The notes: generated by a model from the sequence alone, not told the origin. A stretch of DNA of 64,000 nucleotides from Streptomyces resistomycificus (GCF_001514265.1 NZ_KQ949007.1:86513-150512), one strand, 5' to 3'. Positions 42,730-51,587 are shown, numbered from the stretch's first letter. A program made the numbers and translations.

Positions 42730-43782
42730 TTACTCCTGCTTCTTCCGCCGCGTCCCGAACACGATCTCGTCCCAGCTCGGTACCGCCGCCCGGCGTCCGG
42801 GGCGGACGCCGTCCGCCTCGGCCTGGCGGTCGGTGGAGCCGATGAGCCGGTCGCGGTGGCTGGTGACGGAACGGGGCATGAGGACGTCCGCGTATGCGGA
42901 ACCGGCCGAGGCCGCGGGGGCCGGGGGCTCCTCCGCCTCGGGTTCCGGGGCGGGCTCCTCCGCCTCGGGGTTCTCCGACGGGCGCTCCGGGACCACCAGG
43001 TCGCCCCGGAAACTCGGCACGGCCTCCAGCAGACTGGTCAGCGAGTCCCGCTCACTGGTGCTCGCGCTCGCTGTCGCGGTCTCGTCCACGGGGTCGGATG
43101 ACGGAGCAGGCAGGCTCGGCCGGTCGAGGGCTCGGTCCAGCGGACGGTCGCGCGGCAGCCGCGCGATGCGCGGTACGAAGGGAAAGCTGGGCTCCGGCGC
43201 GCCGGCGAGGTCCTCGGACTCGCCGATCAGCGAGCGTGCCTCCGCGTCGACCGCCTGGACGAGCCGCCGGGGCGGGTCGTACGTCCAGCTCGCCGAGTGC
43301 GGTTCGCCCGCGACCAGGTAGACGAGCAGGACCTCCCAGGTGCCGTCGTCGCGGCGCCACGAGTCCCACTGGACGGTGTCCTTCTCGGCGCCACGCAGGG
43401 TCAGCCGCTCCTGGACGGCCTCGCCCAGCTGCGGGCCCGCGTTCTCGCCGGGGCGGCGGACCGGAGTCTTCCGGGCGCGCTCGGCCATGAACGCGCGCTC
43501 GGCCAGCACGGGTCCCTCGAAGCGCCGTACGCGGTCGACGGGGATGCCGGCCATCTGTGCGACCTCTTCCGCGGTCGCACCAGCGCGTATACGTGCCTGG
43601 ATGTCGCGGGGGCGGAGATGGCTCTCCACCTCGATCTCGATCTGGCCGAGGCGGGGACGGTCGCCGCGAACAGCGGCACGCAGACGCTCGTCAATCGGAA
43701 GCGTGTACTCCGTGCTGTCCGCAGCCTTCAGCACCAGCCGTGTGCCGTCATTGGAGACGGCCACGACACGCAGTTCGGGCAT
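42730..43782 (-). CDS. sepH: Cell division protein SepH (FtsZ regulator)
   Basis: SepH binds FtsZ and promotes assembly of Z-rings in actinobacteria. The 350-residue protein has the conserved N-terminal DUF3071 domain (MPELRVVAVSNDGTRLVLKA through about residue 185) with an HTH-like motif (TAEEVAQMAGIPVDRVRRFE). A long acidic Pro/Ala/Glu-rich linker follows, then a conserved C-terminal tail PSWDEIVFGTRRKKQE that is typical of the family. ATG 43782 follows GGGAGGTCCCC. It is transcribed alone; its promoter lies in the 438-base region toward the oxidase gene. Confidence 0.93.
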   Translation of the reverse strand: MPELRVVAVSNDGTRLVLKAADSTEYTLPIDERLRAAVRGDRPRLGQIEIEVESHLRPRDIQARIRAGATAEEVAQMAGIPVDRVRRFEGPVLAERAFMAERARKTPVRRPGENAGPQLGEAVQERLTLRGAEKDTVQWDSWRRDDGTWEVLLVYLVAGEPHSASWTYDPPRRLVQAVDAEARSLIGESEDLAGAPEPSFPFVPRIARLPRDRPLDRALDRPSLPAPSSDPVDETATASASTSERDSLTSLLEAVPSFRGDLVVPERPSENPEAEEPAPEPEAEEPPAPAASAGSAYADVLMPRSVTSHRDRLIGSTDRQAEADGVRPGRRAAVPSWDEIVFGTRRKKQE

Positions 43783-44220
43783 GGGGACCTCCCGGGTGGT
43801 GCCTGCCGACGTCACGTGCGTCGCTGCTTCCGCTAGTCGAGTGTGGCCTGCCCGGGTGCAGCCTGCCACAACCTTGCCGAGTTGCCCGGCGTGTCGGGCA
43901 CGGGCCCTGAGCCGCCGTTATGGCACGGTTACCTATTCGCAACGCTAAGTGACCAACTCCGTCACCCTGTGCAACTAGCCCCCTCCCGGCGGTCCTTGAA
44001 GGCCACGGACGCCCTGGCGGGAGACCGAACCCAGGGCTCGCAACAGTACTCCATTCGGGCCACGTGCGTGGATTGGCGCGCCGCCGAACTTCTGCCGACA
44101 AGCGGGACTTGGCCGCCGCGTCGCGGTTTCCGGATCTTGAACGTGGCGTACCTCACGTAATCACCAGAATCGGAACTATTGGTTTCGTCGCGCCGGCCGG
44201 GAGGGAGAACCACCCCTCGG
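43783..44220 (-). other. Intergenic region upstream of sepH
   Basis: These 438 bases separate the sepH start from the 3' end of the lactone oxidase gene. They should hold the sepH promoter; TAGGTA and neighbouring -10-like words occur near 43925-43940 on the minus strand, but none has a convincing partner. No conserved open frame or clear hairpin terminator was recognised. Confidence 0.4.
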
Positions 44221-45540
44221 CTACGCCCCCAACACCCGCCGCAGGTAGGCGTTCTGGAACCGCCGCTCGGGATCGAGCCGGTCCCGCAGCGCGGTGAACT
44301 CGCCGAAGCGGGGGTAGACCCCGGAGAAGTACTCGGCGTCCCGGGTGTGCACCTTGCCCCAGTGCGGCCGGCCCTCGTGCGCGGTGAAGATCCGCTCCGC
44401 GGCGGTGAAGTACGCCTGGTAGGGCGTCCCCTTGACCATGTGGACGGCGATGTAGGCGCTGTCGCGGCCCGACGCCGTGGAGAGCGTGATGTCGTCGGCC
44501 GGGGCGGTGCGCACCTCCACCGGGAAGCTGACCCGCAGGCCGGAGCGGGCGACCATCGTCCGCAGCTCGCGCAGCGCTTCGGTCACCGCCGCGCGCGGGA
44601 CGGCGTACTCCATCTCGACGAAGCGCACCCGGCGCGGCGAGGTGTAGACCTTGTAGGGGATGTCGGTGTAGGTCCGCGAGGAGAGGGCCTTGCTGGAGAT
44701 CTGGGCGATCGCCGGGATGGTGGCGGGCACCGCGCGGCCCACCCACTGGGCGGCCTGGAAGACGCCGTTGGAGAGGAACTCGTCCTCGAACCAGCCCGCC
44801 AGCTGCCCCACCGGCTTCTCCGGGCCCGCGCTGCGGTTGTTGCGCTTGGTGTTGGTGCTGTGGGTGTGCGGGAACCAGTAGAACTCGAAGTGCTCGTTCT
44901 CCGCCCACAGTTGGTCGAACTCGGCGAGGACCCGGTCGAAGGGCATCGGTTCCTCGCGGGCCGTCAGCAGGAAGATCGGCTCCACGGCGAAGGTGATGGC
45001 GGTGACGATGCCGAGTGCGCCCAGCCCTATTCGGGCGGCGGCGAAGACCTCGGGGTTCTCCTTCTCGGAGCAGGTGAGGACCGAGCCGTCCGCGGTGACC
45101 AGCTCAAGTGCCCTGATCTGGGCGGCGATCGAGGCCGACTCGCGGCCGGTGCCGTGGGTGCCGGTGCTGGTGGCCCCGGAGACCGTCTGCTCCATGATGT
45201 CGCCCATGTTGGTGAGCGACAGGCCCTCGCGTGCCAGGGCCACGTTGAGCCTCTTCAGCGGAGTGCCGGCCTCGACCGTGACCGTCATGGCGTTCCGGTC
45301 GATGTCGCGGATGCCCGTCAGGAGTTGAGGGCGGATCAGCACACCGTCGGTGGCGGCGATGGACGTGAAGGAGTGCCCCGAGCCGACGGCCTTCACCTTC
45401 AGACCGTCCTCGGCGGCTTCCCGGACCGCGTCCGCCAGCTCGTCCACCGAGGCGGGAGTGACCTCCCGCGCGGGACGGGCGGCGACATTGCCGCCCCAGT
45501 TACGCCACGTGCCGTTCTTCCCGCTCGCTGTGCTGCTCAA
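44221..45540 (-). CDS. FAD-linked sugar-1,4-lactone/alditol oxidase
   Basis: This 439-residue flavoprotein is of the vanillyl-alcohol-oxidase fold with an ALO domain. The FAD-binding loop VKAVGSGHSFTSIAATDG has the histidine expected for covalent 8-alpha-histidyl FAD. The pyrophosphate-binding stretch TVSGATSTGTHGTG and the C-terminal HWGK motif (GRPHWGKVHTRD) match arabinonolactone/gulonolactone and alditol oxidases. It should oxidise a polyol or aldonolactone with O2, giving H2O2. TTG 45540 is preferred because GGGGAGG lies six bases upstream. The start lies 41 bases inside the 3' end of the MFS gene, indicating coupled translation. Confidence 0.88.
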   Translation of the reverse strand: MSSTASGKNGTWRNWGGNVAARPAREVTPASVDELADAVREAAEDGLKVKAVGSGHSFTSIAATDGVLIRPQLLTGIRDIDRNAMTVTVEAGTPLKRLNVALAREGLSLTNMGDIMEQTVSGATSTGTHGTGRESASIAAQIRALELVTADGSVLTCSEKENPEVFAAARIGLGALGIVTAITFAVEPIFLLTAREEPMPFDRVLAEFDQLWAENEHFEFYWFPHTHSTNTKRNNRSAGPEKPVGQLAGWFEDEFLSNGVFQAAQWVGRAVPATIPAIAQISSKALSSRTYTDIPYKVYTSPRRVRFVEMEYAVPRAAVTEALRELRTMVARSGLRVSFPVEVRTAPADDITLSTASGRDSAYIAVHMVKGTPYQAYFTAAERIFTAHEGRPHWGKVHTRDAEYFSGVYPRFGEFTALRDRLDPERRFQNAYLRRVLGA

Positions 45541-46738
45541 CGGTGCCTCCCCGACGCGGAACCGGCCTGCTGAGCCGGCGGTACCCGAGGAAACCGACCG
45601 CGACCGCGACGGCTCCGGACACCACCGGAACCCCGTACCCGGCCTCCGCGCCGGCGGCGTCGATCACCCAGCCGGCCGCGGAGGAGCCGAGCGCGACCCC
45701 GACCGCGAGCCCGGTGCTCACCCAGGTCATGCCCTCGGTCAGTTGCGCGCGTGGTACGTGCTGCTCGATCAGGGACATCGTCGTGATCATCGTGGGAGCG
45801 ATGGACAGACCCGCTACGAACAACGCCACGGCCAGAAGCGGCAAGTTTCCGACCAGTAGGAGGGGGATCATACTCACGGCCATCGCACATACGCCCAGCA
45901 CCCAGCGAGGTTCGGGCGCCCCTTTGAAGCGCAGCAGCCCGAACACGAGTCCCGCGACGCAGGAGCCCGCCGCGTACAGCGCGAGGACGACGCTGGCGGC
46001 GCCCTTGTGGCCCCGCTCGTCGGCGAAGGCCACGGTGACCACGTCGACCCCTCCGAAGATCGCGCCGGTCGCCACGAAGGTGGCCACCAGGACCTGGAGG
46101 CCGGGGGCGCGCATGGCCGTCCCGCCGCCGTGGTGCGCACGCGGGTGCGGAGCGGGCTCGGTGGCGCGCTGCGCGGTCAGCCAGAACACGCCGACGGCCA
46201 GGAAGCAGGCGGCCAGCAGCGGCCCGGCCTCCGGGAACCAGACCGTGGACAGGCCGATGGAGATGATCGGCCCGAAGATGAAGCACACCTCGTCGATCAC
46301 GGACTCGAAGGAGTACGCGGTGTGCAGCTGCGGGGTGTCCCGGTAGAGAGCCGCCCACCGCGCCCGGATCATCGCCCCGATGCTCGGCACGCAGCCGACC
46401 CCCGCGCTGAACACGTACAGCGTCCAGTCCGGCCACCGGTAGTGCGCGGCGAACAGCAGACCGGCCGCCGCGACGAGCGAGATCAGCGTCGCCGGACGCA
46501 GCACCCGTCGCTGCCCGTACTGGTCCACCAGCCGCGACACCTGCGGGCCGGCCACCGCGGCGGCGAGGGCGATGGTGGCCGACAGCGCGCCGGCCAGGCC
46601 GTAGCGCCCGGTCAGCTGCGAGACCATCGTCACCACGCCGATGCCCATCATCGACAGCGGCATCCGGCCGAGGAATCCCGCGGCGGAGAAGCGCTTGGAG
46701 CCGGGGGCGGCGAACAGGGCGCGGTAGGGGCTGGGCAC
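45500..46738 (-). CDS. MFS transporter (12 TM-type)
   Basis: This hydrophobic protein of about 412 residues has some twelve membrane segments and the MFS loop RLVDQYGQRRVLRP between helices 2 and 3. FLGRMPLSMMGIGVVTMVSQLTG near the N-terminus is typical of a streptomycete group of uncharacterised drug- or metabolite-exporter-like MFS proteins. GTG 46738 follows GGAGA at good spacing; TTG 46753 is an alternative start. The 3' end overlaps the oxidase gene by 41 bases, so transporter and oxidase may serve the same sugar acid or polyol; this is an inference. It is divergent from ferrochelatase. Confidence 0.82.
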   Translation of the reverse strand: MPSPYRALFAAPGSKRFSAAGFLGRMPLSMMGIGVVTMVSQLTGRYGLAGALSATIALAAAVAGPQVSRLVDQYGQRRVLRPATLISLVAAAGLLFAAHYRWPDWTLYVFSAGVGCVPSIGAMIRARWAALYRDTPQLHTAYSFESVIDEVCFIFGPIISIGLSTVWFPEAGPLLAACFLAVGVFWLTAQRATEPAPHPRAHHGGGTAMRAPGLQVLVATFVATGAIFGGVDVVTVAFADERGHKGAASVVLALYAAGSCVAGLVFGLLRFKGAPEPRWVLGVCAMAVSMIPLLLVGNLPLLAVALFVAGLSIAPTMITTMSLIEQHVPRAQLTEGMTWVSTGLAVGVALGSSAAGWVIDAAGAEAGYGVPVVSGAVAVAVGFLGYRRLSRPVPRRGGTVEQHSEREERHVA

Positions 46739-46806
46739 GGGGTCTCCGGTCAAGCAGATGAAAAAGCTGTTCAGTAAGGCGTGAAGAGTGCTGATACAGC
46801 TTACGA

Positions 46807-46822
46807 GTTAGGTGACCCTAAC
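46807..46822. promoter_or_regulatory. Palindrome in the MFS-ferrochelatase intergenic region, iron-box-like
   Basis: GTTAGG-TGAC-CCTAAC is a perfect 6-bp inverted repeat. TTAGGT and CTAA match parts of the DtxR-family consensus, but the centre differs, so the fit is only partial. It lies between the divergent MFS and hemH starts. Confidence 0.4.
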
Positions 46823-46903
46823 GCACCTGGTGCGCCGGGACGGAGGACCGCGCACGTCACCCGCCGTTTCCCGGCTGTCAGAGGCGGGTGGCAGGATCTA
46901 CTC

Positions 46904-48031
46904 ATGCCAGACGCGCTCGATGCCACCCCCTACGACGCCCTGCTCCTGCTCTCGTTCGGCGGCCCCGAGGGACCCGACGACGTGGTCCCGTTCCTGGAGA
47001 ACGTGACGCGGGGCCGCGGCATCCCCAAGGAACGCCTGAAGGAAGTCGGTCAGCACTACTTCCTGTTCGGCGGGGTCAGCCCCATCAACGACCAGAACCG
47101 CGCACTCCTGGACGCTCTGCGCAAGGACTTCGCGGACCACGGCCTGGACCTGCCGGTCTACTGGGGCAACCGCAACTGGGCGCCCTACCTGACGGACACC
47201 CTGCGCGAGATCGTGGCCGACGGCCGCCGCCGCGTCCTGGTCCTCGCCACCAGCGCCTACGCCTCCTACTCCGGCTGCCGTCAGTACCGCGAGAACCTCG
47301 CCGACTCGCTCGCCGCCCTCCAGGCCGAGGGCCTGGAGCTTCCGAAGATCGACAAGCTGCGGCACTACTTCAACCACCCGGGCTTCCTGGAGCCCATGAT
47401 CGACGGTGTGCTGCGGTCCCTCGCCGACCTCCCCGAGGACGTCCGGGACGGCGCCCACCTCGCCTTCTCGACCCACTCCATCCCGACCGCCTCCGCCGAC
47501 ACCTCGGGCCCGGTCGAGGAGCAGGGCGACGGCGGCGCGTACGTGAGGCAGCACCTGGACGTGGCCCAGCTGATCGCCGACGCGGTCCGCGAGCGCACCG
47601 GCGTCGACCACCCCTGGCAGCTCGTCTACCAGTCGCGTTCCGGCGCCCCGCACATCCCTTGGCTGGAGCCCGACATCTGCGACCACCTCGAGGAGCGGCA
47701 CGCGGCCGGGGTCCCGGCGGTCGTCATCGCCCCCATCGGCTTCGTCTCCGACCACATGGAGGTCCTGTACGACCTCGACACGGAGGCCAAGGCCAGGGGA
47801 GAGGAGCTGGGCCTGCCGGTGCGCCGCTCGGCGACCGTCGGCGCCGACCCGCGGTTCGCGGCCGCGATCCGCGACCTCGTCCTGGAGCGGTCCGCCGTCG
47901 AGCGCTCCGAAGAGGTCACGCCCTGCTTCCTGGGCGGTCTGGGCGCGAGCCACCACCTCTGCCCGGTGGGCTGCTGCCCGGCCCGTGCCCCGCGCCCCGC
48001 CGCCGCGGGCGCCGACAGCCCCCACGCGTGA
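46904..48031 (+). CDS. hemH: Ferrochelatase (coproporphyrin type), HemH/CpfC
   Basis: This 375-residue enzyme inserts ferrous iron into a porphyrin; in actinobacteria the substrate is usually coproporphyrin III. Recognisable parts are LLLLSFGGPEGPDDVVPFLE, FGGVSPIND, the catalytic histidine in FSTHSIP, and VYQSRSGAPHIPWLEPD. The C-terminal cysteine cluster CFLGG...LCPVGCCP fits the [2Fe-2S] site seen in actinobacterial ferrochelatases. ATG 46904 has AGGA eight bases upstream; the open frame to 46781 lacks homology. The inositol-phosphatase gene begins eight bases after the stop, forming an operon. Confidence 0.94.
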   Translation: MPDALDATPYDALLLLSFGGPEGPDDVVPFLENVTRGRGIPKERLKEVGQHYFLFGGVSPINDQNRALLDALRKDFADHGLDLPVYWGNRNWAPYLTDTLREIVADGRRRVLVLATSAYASYSGCRQYRENLADSLAALQAEGLELPKIDKLRHYFNHPGFLEPMIDGVLRSLADLPEDVRDGAHLAFSTHSIPTASADTSGPVEEQGDGGAYVRQHLDVAQLIADAVRERTGVDHPWQLVYQSRSGAPHIPWLEPDICDHLEERHAAGVPAVVIAPIGFVSDHMEVLYDLDTEAKARGEELGLPVRRSATVGADPRFAAAIRDLVLERSAVERSEEVTPCFLGGLGASHHLCPVGCCPARAPRPAAAGADSPHA

Positions 48032-48039
48032 GGAGCCCC

Positions 48040-48855
48040 GTGAGCGACCCCCTGCACGCGGAACTGCTGAAGCTGGCCCAGGAGGCCGCCCGCCGCGCCG
48101 GCGCGCTGCTGCGGGACGGTCGCCCGGCCGACCTCGCGGTCGCCGCCACCAAGTCCAGCCCCATCGACGTGGTCACCGAGATGGACATCGCGGCGGAGAA
48201 GCTGATCACCGACCTGATCTCCGAACACCGCCCCGACGACGGCTTCCTCGGCGAGGAGGGCGCCTCCACCGAGGGCACGAGCGGTGTCCGATGGGTGATC
48301 GACCCGCTCGACGGCACGGTCAACTACCTGTACGGACTGCCCACCTGGGCCGTCTCCATCGCCGCGGAGCAGGACGGCGAGACCGTGGTCGGCGTCGTCG
48401 CGGCCCCGATGCGCGGCGAGACGTACCACGCGGTGCGCGGCAAGGGAGCCTGGGCGAGGGGCGCCTGGGACGGCGAACGCAAGCTCGTCTGCCGGCCCGC
48501 GCCGCCGCTGGAGCAGGCCCTGGTCTCGACGGGCTTCAACTACGTCACCGAGGTCCGCGTCCACCAGGCCGAGGTGGCCCGCAAGCTGATCCCGCTCCTG
48601 CGGGACATCCGGCGCGGCGGCTCGGCGGCCGTCGACCTGTGCGACGTCGCGGCCGGCCGCCTCGACGGCTACTTCGAGCGAGGCCTCCACCCCTGGGACC
48701 TCGCCGCGGGCGACCTGATCGCCCGGGAGGCGGGCGCCCTGACCGGTGGCCGCCCCGGAGAGCGCCCCGCACACCATCTGACGGTTGCCGCCACCCCGGG
48801 CGTCTTCGAGCCCCTCCAGCGCCTCCTGGAGGACTTCGGCGCCTGGCACGACTGA
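48040..48855 (+). CDS. Inositol monophosphatase family protein
   Basis: This 271-residue member of the IMPase/FBPase fold has metal sites FLGEEG, DPLDGTVNYLYG and the late WDLAAGDLIAREAGA, all with the acidic residues needed for two or three Mg2+ ions. Likely substrates are myo-inositol-1-phosphate, histidinol-phosphate or similar; sequence alone cannot decide. GTG 48040 follows GAGGAGCC and lies eight bases after the hemH stop, so it is co-transcribed with ferrochelatase. The frame is open far upstream through hemH, but that reading is not coding. Confidence 0.88.
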   Translation: MSDPLHAELLKLAQEAARRAGALLRDGRPADLAVAATKSSPIDVVTEMDIAAEKLITDLISEHRPDDGFLGEEGASTEGTSGVRWVIDPLDGTVNYLYGLPTWAVSIAAEQDGETVVGVVAAPMRGETYHAVRGKGAWARGAWDGERKLVCRPAPPLEQALVSTGFNYVTEVRVHQAEVARKLIPLLRDIRRGGSAAVDLCDVAAGRLDGYFERGLHPWDLAAGDLIAREAGALTGGRPGERPAHHLTVAATPGVFEPLQRLLEDFGAWHD

Positions 48856-48919
48856 TCCGCACCGGACGCGGCAGCAGTCTCGTACGCGATACGAGGCCCC
48901 GCGCCCCGGAGGACGCGAC

Positions 48920-48951
48920 GGGCCCGGACGACCGCGGGCCCGGACGACCGA
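48920..48951. repeat. Two tandem 16-base repeats
   Basis: GGGCCCGGACGACCG plus C or A occurs at 48920-48935 and 48936-48951, immediately before the terminator stem. Confidence 0.8.
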
Positions 48952-48982
48952 CGGGCCCCGGCGCTGGATTCGCCGGGGCCCG
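48952..48982. terminator. Bidirectional terminator after inositol-phosphatase gene
   Basis: A perfect 12-bp stem, CGGGCCCCGGCG (48952-48963) with CGCCGGGGCCCG (48971-48982), is followed by CCTTTG. It separates convergent genes. Confidence 0.9.
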
Positions 48983-49003
48983 CCTTTGTGCTGCAAGCGC
49001 TGA

Positions 49004-49177
49004 TCAGACGCTCAGCGCGCCGACCTCCACACCGTGTTCGGCGGCGAGGCGGCGCAGGTCGTCGAGCTCGCCCTGTTCCACCTCGGCGAGGAAGTCGTCG
49101 CCCTCGTCGCGAGCCCGCGTCAGGTCGGTCTCGGTCGCCCTTATGCGCTGCAGAAGTCCTGCGGTGAATGCGTCCAT
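49004..49177 (-). CDS. Small helical protein, function unknown
   Basis: This 57-residue protein starts MDAFTAGLLQRIRATETDLT and is highly charged throughout (ARDEGDDFLAEVEQGELDDL), so it should be a helical hairpin or short coiled coil ending HGVEVGALSV. Similar very small proteins occur at this position in other streptomycetes, as far as I recall; no function is known. ATG 49177 follows GAGGGGG. It converges with the inositol-phosphatase gene across a shared hairpin and is divergent from cutR. Confidence 0.68.
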   Translation of the reverse strand: MDAFTAGLLQRIRATETDLTRARDEGDDFLAEVEQGELDDLRRLAAEHGVEVGALSV

Positions 49178-49593
49178 GCTGCGCCCCCTCGTCCTGGGTC
49201 GTGGGTCGATGGCACGGGGGTGTGCCGTTCGGAAGGGGCGATCACGTCTGCGACAGGTGCCCAGCGCTGCCCGGTGCTGGGCGGCGACGGTGCCGGACAC
49301 CCACGCCCGCTCTGCGGAAAGCGGACCGACGTGCCACATGGTGGTGCGGCACAAGCAGAGCGTGATCGCGGGGTGTAAAGCCGTCCTCCCCCCGCTCTCT
49401 TCCGTGGAAACCTCAACGCGACGAGAAAATCCCGCATTCCCCCGCCTCACACCTGTCCTTCAGCCCGCGCTCACCCGCCTTACAGCCGACTTATGGCCGA
49501 AAAGGGCAGGATGGAGGTCACACTCTCCACCCGGACCCCTGCCCGCGTGCCCGAGAAGAGCTACGCGGGTGGACACATGGAAGGACAAGCGAC
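49178..49593. other. Divergent intergenic region upstream of cutRS
   Basis: These 416 bases contain promoters for the small gene and for cutR. GC content drops around 49410-49510 (AGAAAATCCC, TTACAGCCGACTTATGG), where the cutR promoter probably lies, but no consensus pair is convincing. No open frame with codon bias was seen. Confidence 0.4.
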
Positions 49594-50247
49594 GTGCGCG
49601 TACTCGTCGTCGAGGACGAGCAACTGCTCGCCGATGCGGTGGCCACCGGACTGCGCCGGGAGGCCATGGCCGTCGACGTCGTGTACGACGGTGCGGCCGC
49701 CCTGGAACGCATCGGCGTCAACGACTACGACGTGGTCGTCCTCGACCGCGACCTGCCCCTCGTGCACGGCGACGACGTCTGCCGCAAGATCGTCGAACTC
49801 GGCATGCCCACCCGCGTGCTGATGCTCACGGCGTCCGGTGACGTCAGCGACCGTGTCGAGGGCCTGGAGATCGGCGCCGACGACTATCTCCCCAAGCCCT
49901 TCGCCTTCAGCGAGCTGACGGCACGCGTGCGTGCCCTCGGCCGGCGCACCAGTGTGCCGCTGCCGCCGGTCCTGGAGCGCGCCGGGATCAAGCTCGACCC
50001 CAACCGCCGCGAGGTCTTCCGCGACGGCAAGGAAGTCCAGCTGGCACCAAAGGAGTTCGCGGTCCTGGAGGTGCTGATGCGCAGCGAGGGCGCGGTCGTC
50101 TCGGCCGAGCAGCTCCTGGAGAAGGCGTGGGACGAGAACACGGACCCGTTCACCAACGTCGTGCGGGTGACCGTCATGACGCTGCGCCGCAAGCTCGGCG
50201 AGCCGCCCGTCATCGTGACCGTCCCCGGCTCCGGCTACCGGATCTGA
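49594..50247 (+). CDS. cutR: Response regulator CutR (OmpR family)
   Basis: This 217-residue OmpR-type regulator has a receiver domain (1-118) with acidic pair VVEDEQ, phosphoacceptor Asp51 (VVVLDRDLPLVHGDD) and Lys in DYLPKPFAFSEL. The C-terminal winged helix (about 125-217) has APKEFAVLEVLMR and VRVTVMTLRRKLGEPPVI. Length and neighbour identify CutR of the CutRS system, which in Streptomyces affects secondary metabolism and the envelope protein-quality response. GTG 49594 has GGAAGGACAAG upstream. cutS follows after six bases. Confidence 0.9.
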   Translation: MRVLVVEDEQLLADAVATGLRREAMAVDVVYDGAAALERIGVNDYDVVVLDRDLPLVHGDDVCRKIVELGMPTRVLMLTASGDVSDRVEGLEIGADDYLPKPFAFSELTARVRALGRRTSVPLPPVLERAGIKLDPNRREVFRDGKEVQLAPKEFAVLEVLMRSEGAVVSAEQLLEKAWDENTDPFTNVVRVTVMTLRRKLGEPPVIVTVPGSGYRI

Positions 50248-50253
50248 CCGGCC

Positions 50254-51489
50254 GTGGCCGCCACCCCGGCGCCGCCCCAGGCGCCCCCCAAGCCCACCTG
50301 GGACCCCCGGAGGCCGGAGCCGCCCTTTCCGTGGCTGCGCCCGACCATCCGGATAAGGCTCACCCTGCTGTACGGCGGCATGTTCCTGATCGCCGGCATC
50401 CTGCTGCTGTCGATCATCTACCTGCTGGCCGCCAACGCGCTGACCGTCGGAAGCGACCTGCCCTTCAAGGTCGTCACCGGCTCGGTGTCCAGCAAGACCT
50501 GCAACACCGGTTCCACCACGCTGCCGGCGCCAGAGCTCAACCAGGTGCTCAACGAGTGCGTGAACGAACAGCGTCAGAACGCCCTGGACAACCTGCTCAG
50601 CCGCTCCCTGCTGGCACTGCTCGGCCTCGCCATCATCGCCTTCGCCTTCGGTTACGCGATGGCCGGCCGCGTGCTGTCGCCGCTGGGCCGGATCACCCGC
50701 ACCGCGCGCGCGGTGGCGGGCTCGGACCTGTCCCGCCGGATCGAGCTGGACGGCCCGGACGACGAGCTCAAGGAGCTGGCGGACACCTTCGACGAGATGC
50801 TGGAGCGGCTGCAGCGGGCCTTCACGGCCCAGCAGCGGTTCGTCGGCAACGCCTCGCACGAGCTGAGAACCCCGCTGGCGATCAACCGCACGCTCCTCGA
50901 GGTGCATCTGTCGGATCCGGGCGCGCCGGTGGAACTGCAGCAGCTCGGCAAGACGCTGCTGGCTACCAACGAGCGCAGCGAGCAGCTCGTCGAGGGGCTT
51001 CTGCTGCTCGCCCGCAGCGACAACCAGATCGTCGAGCGCAAGCCGGTGGACCTGGCGGAGGTGGCCGAGCAGGCCGTCGACCAGGTGCACGGTGAGGCCG
51101 AGGCCAAGGGCGTGGTGATCCGCGGGGAGCAGAAGCCCGCGGTGGTCCAGGGCAACGGCGTGCTGCTGGAGCGGATCGCCCTGAACCTCGTACAGAACGC
51201 GGTGCGGTACAACGTGCCCGAGGACGGCTGGGTCGAGGTGACGACGGAGGTCCAGCACGGCCAGGCGGTGCTCCTGGTGTCCAACACGGGCCCCGTCGTG
51301 CCGGCGTACGAGATCGACAACCTCTTCGAGCCGTTCCGGCGGCTGCGCACGGAGCGGACGGGCAGCGACAAGGGCGTCGGCCTGGGGCTGTCCATCGTGC
51401 GGTCCGTGGCCCGGGCGCACGGCGGCCACATTTCGGCCCAGCCGCGTGAAGGAGGTGGGCTCGTGATGCGGGTGACCCTTCCCGTCTGA
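50254..51489 (+). CDS. cutS: Sensor histidine kinase CutS
   Basis: This 411-residue kinase has a Pro-rich N-terminal tail, TM1 (about 35-59), a short extracytoplasmic loop (60-116) with two cysteines (Cys83 and Cys102), TM2 (about 117-137) and a HAMP domain. The dimerisation helix carries His202 (VGNASHELRTPLAINRTLL), and the ATPase has NLVQNAVRYNVPE and GVGLGLSIVRSVARAHGG. The loop is small, so the cysteine pair is a natural candidate for sensing disulfide formation outside the membrane; I recall such a proposal for CutS. GTG 50254 lies six bases after cutR, so the two form one operon. Confidence 0.9.
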   Translation: MAATPAPPQAPPKPTWDPRRPEPPFPWLRPTIRIRLTLLYGGMFLIAGILLLSIIYLLAANALTVGSDLPFKVVTGSVSSKTCNTGSTTLPAPELNQVLNECVNEQRQNALDNLLSRSLLALLGLAIIAFAFGYAMAGRVLSPLGRITRTARAVAGSDLSRRIELDGPDDELKELADTFDEMLERLQRAFTAQQRFVGNASHELRTPLAINRTLLEVHLSDPGAPVELQQLGKTLLATNERSEQLVEGLLLLARSDNQIVERKPVDLAEVAEQAVDQVHGEAEAKGVVIRGEQKPAVVQGNGVLLERIALNLVQNAVRYNVPEDGWVEVTTEVQHGQAVLLVSNTGPVVPAYEIDNLFEPFRRLRTERTGSDKGVGLGLSIVRSVARAHGGHISAQPREGGGLVMRVTLPV

Positions 51490-51573
51490 GATCATGGCCC
51501 CCGCACACGATCCGACACACGGGGATGTTCGCTTTGCGCGGAATTTTCTGGGCGACTTCCGAGCAGCTCCGTG

Positions 51574-51587
51574 TGTGATCGATCACA
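51574..51587. promoter_or_regulatory. 14-bp perfect palindrome
   Basis: TGTGATCGATCACA is fully self-complementary. A partial relative, GTGATCATGCAC, follows at 51616-51627, 41 bases on centre, about four helical turns. The spacing between half sites is two bases shorter than in a CRP site. Confidence 0.55.

Noticed and set aside
46888..48855. Continuous plus-strand frame suggesting a fusion protein over hemH and the inositol phosphatase
   Set aside because: The part over hemH is out of frame with the conserved ferrochelatase; only the section from GTG 48040 is coding.
51574..51587. CRP (cAMP receptor protein) site
   Set aside because: The half-site spacing is two bases shorter than the CRP consensus, so I report only a palindrome.
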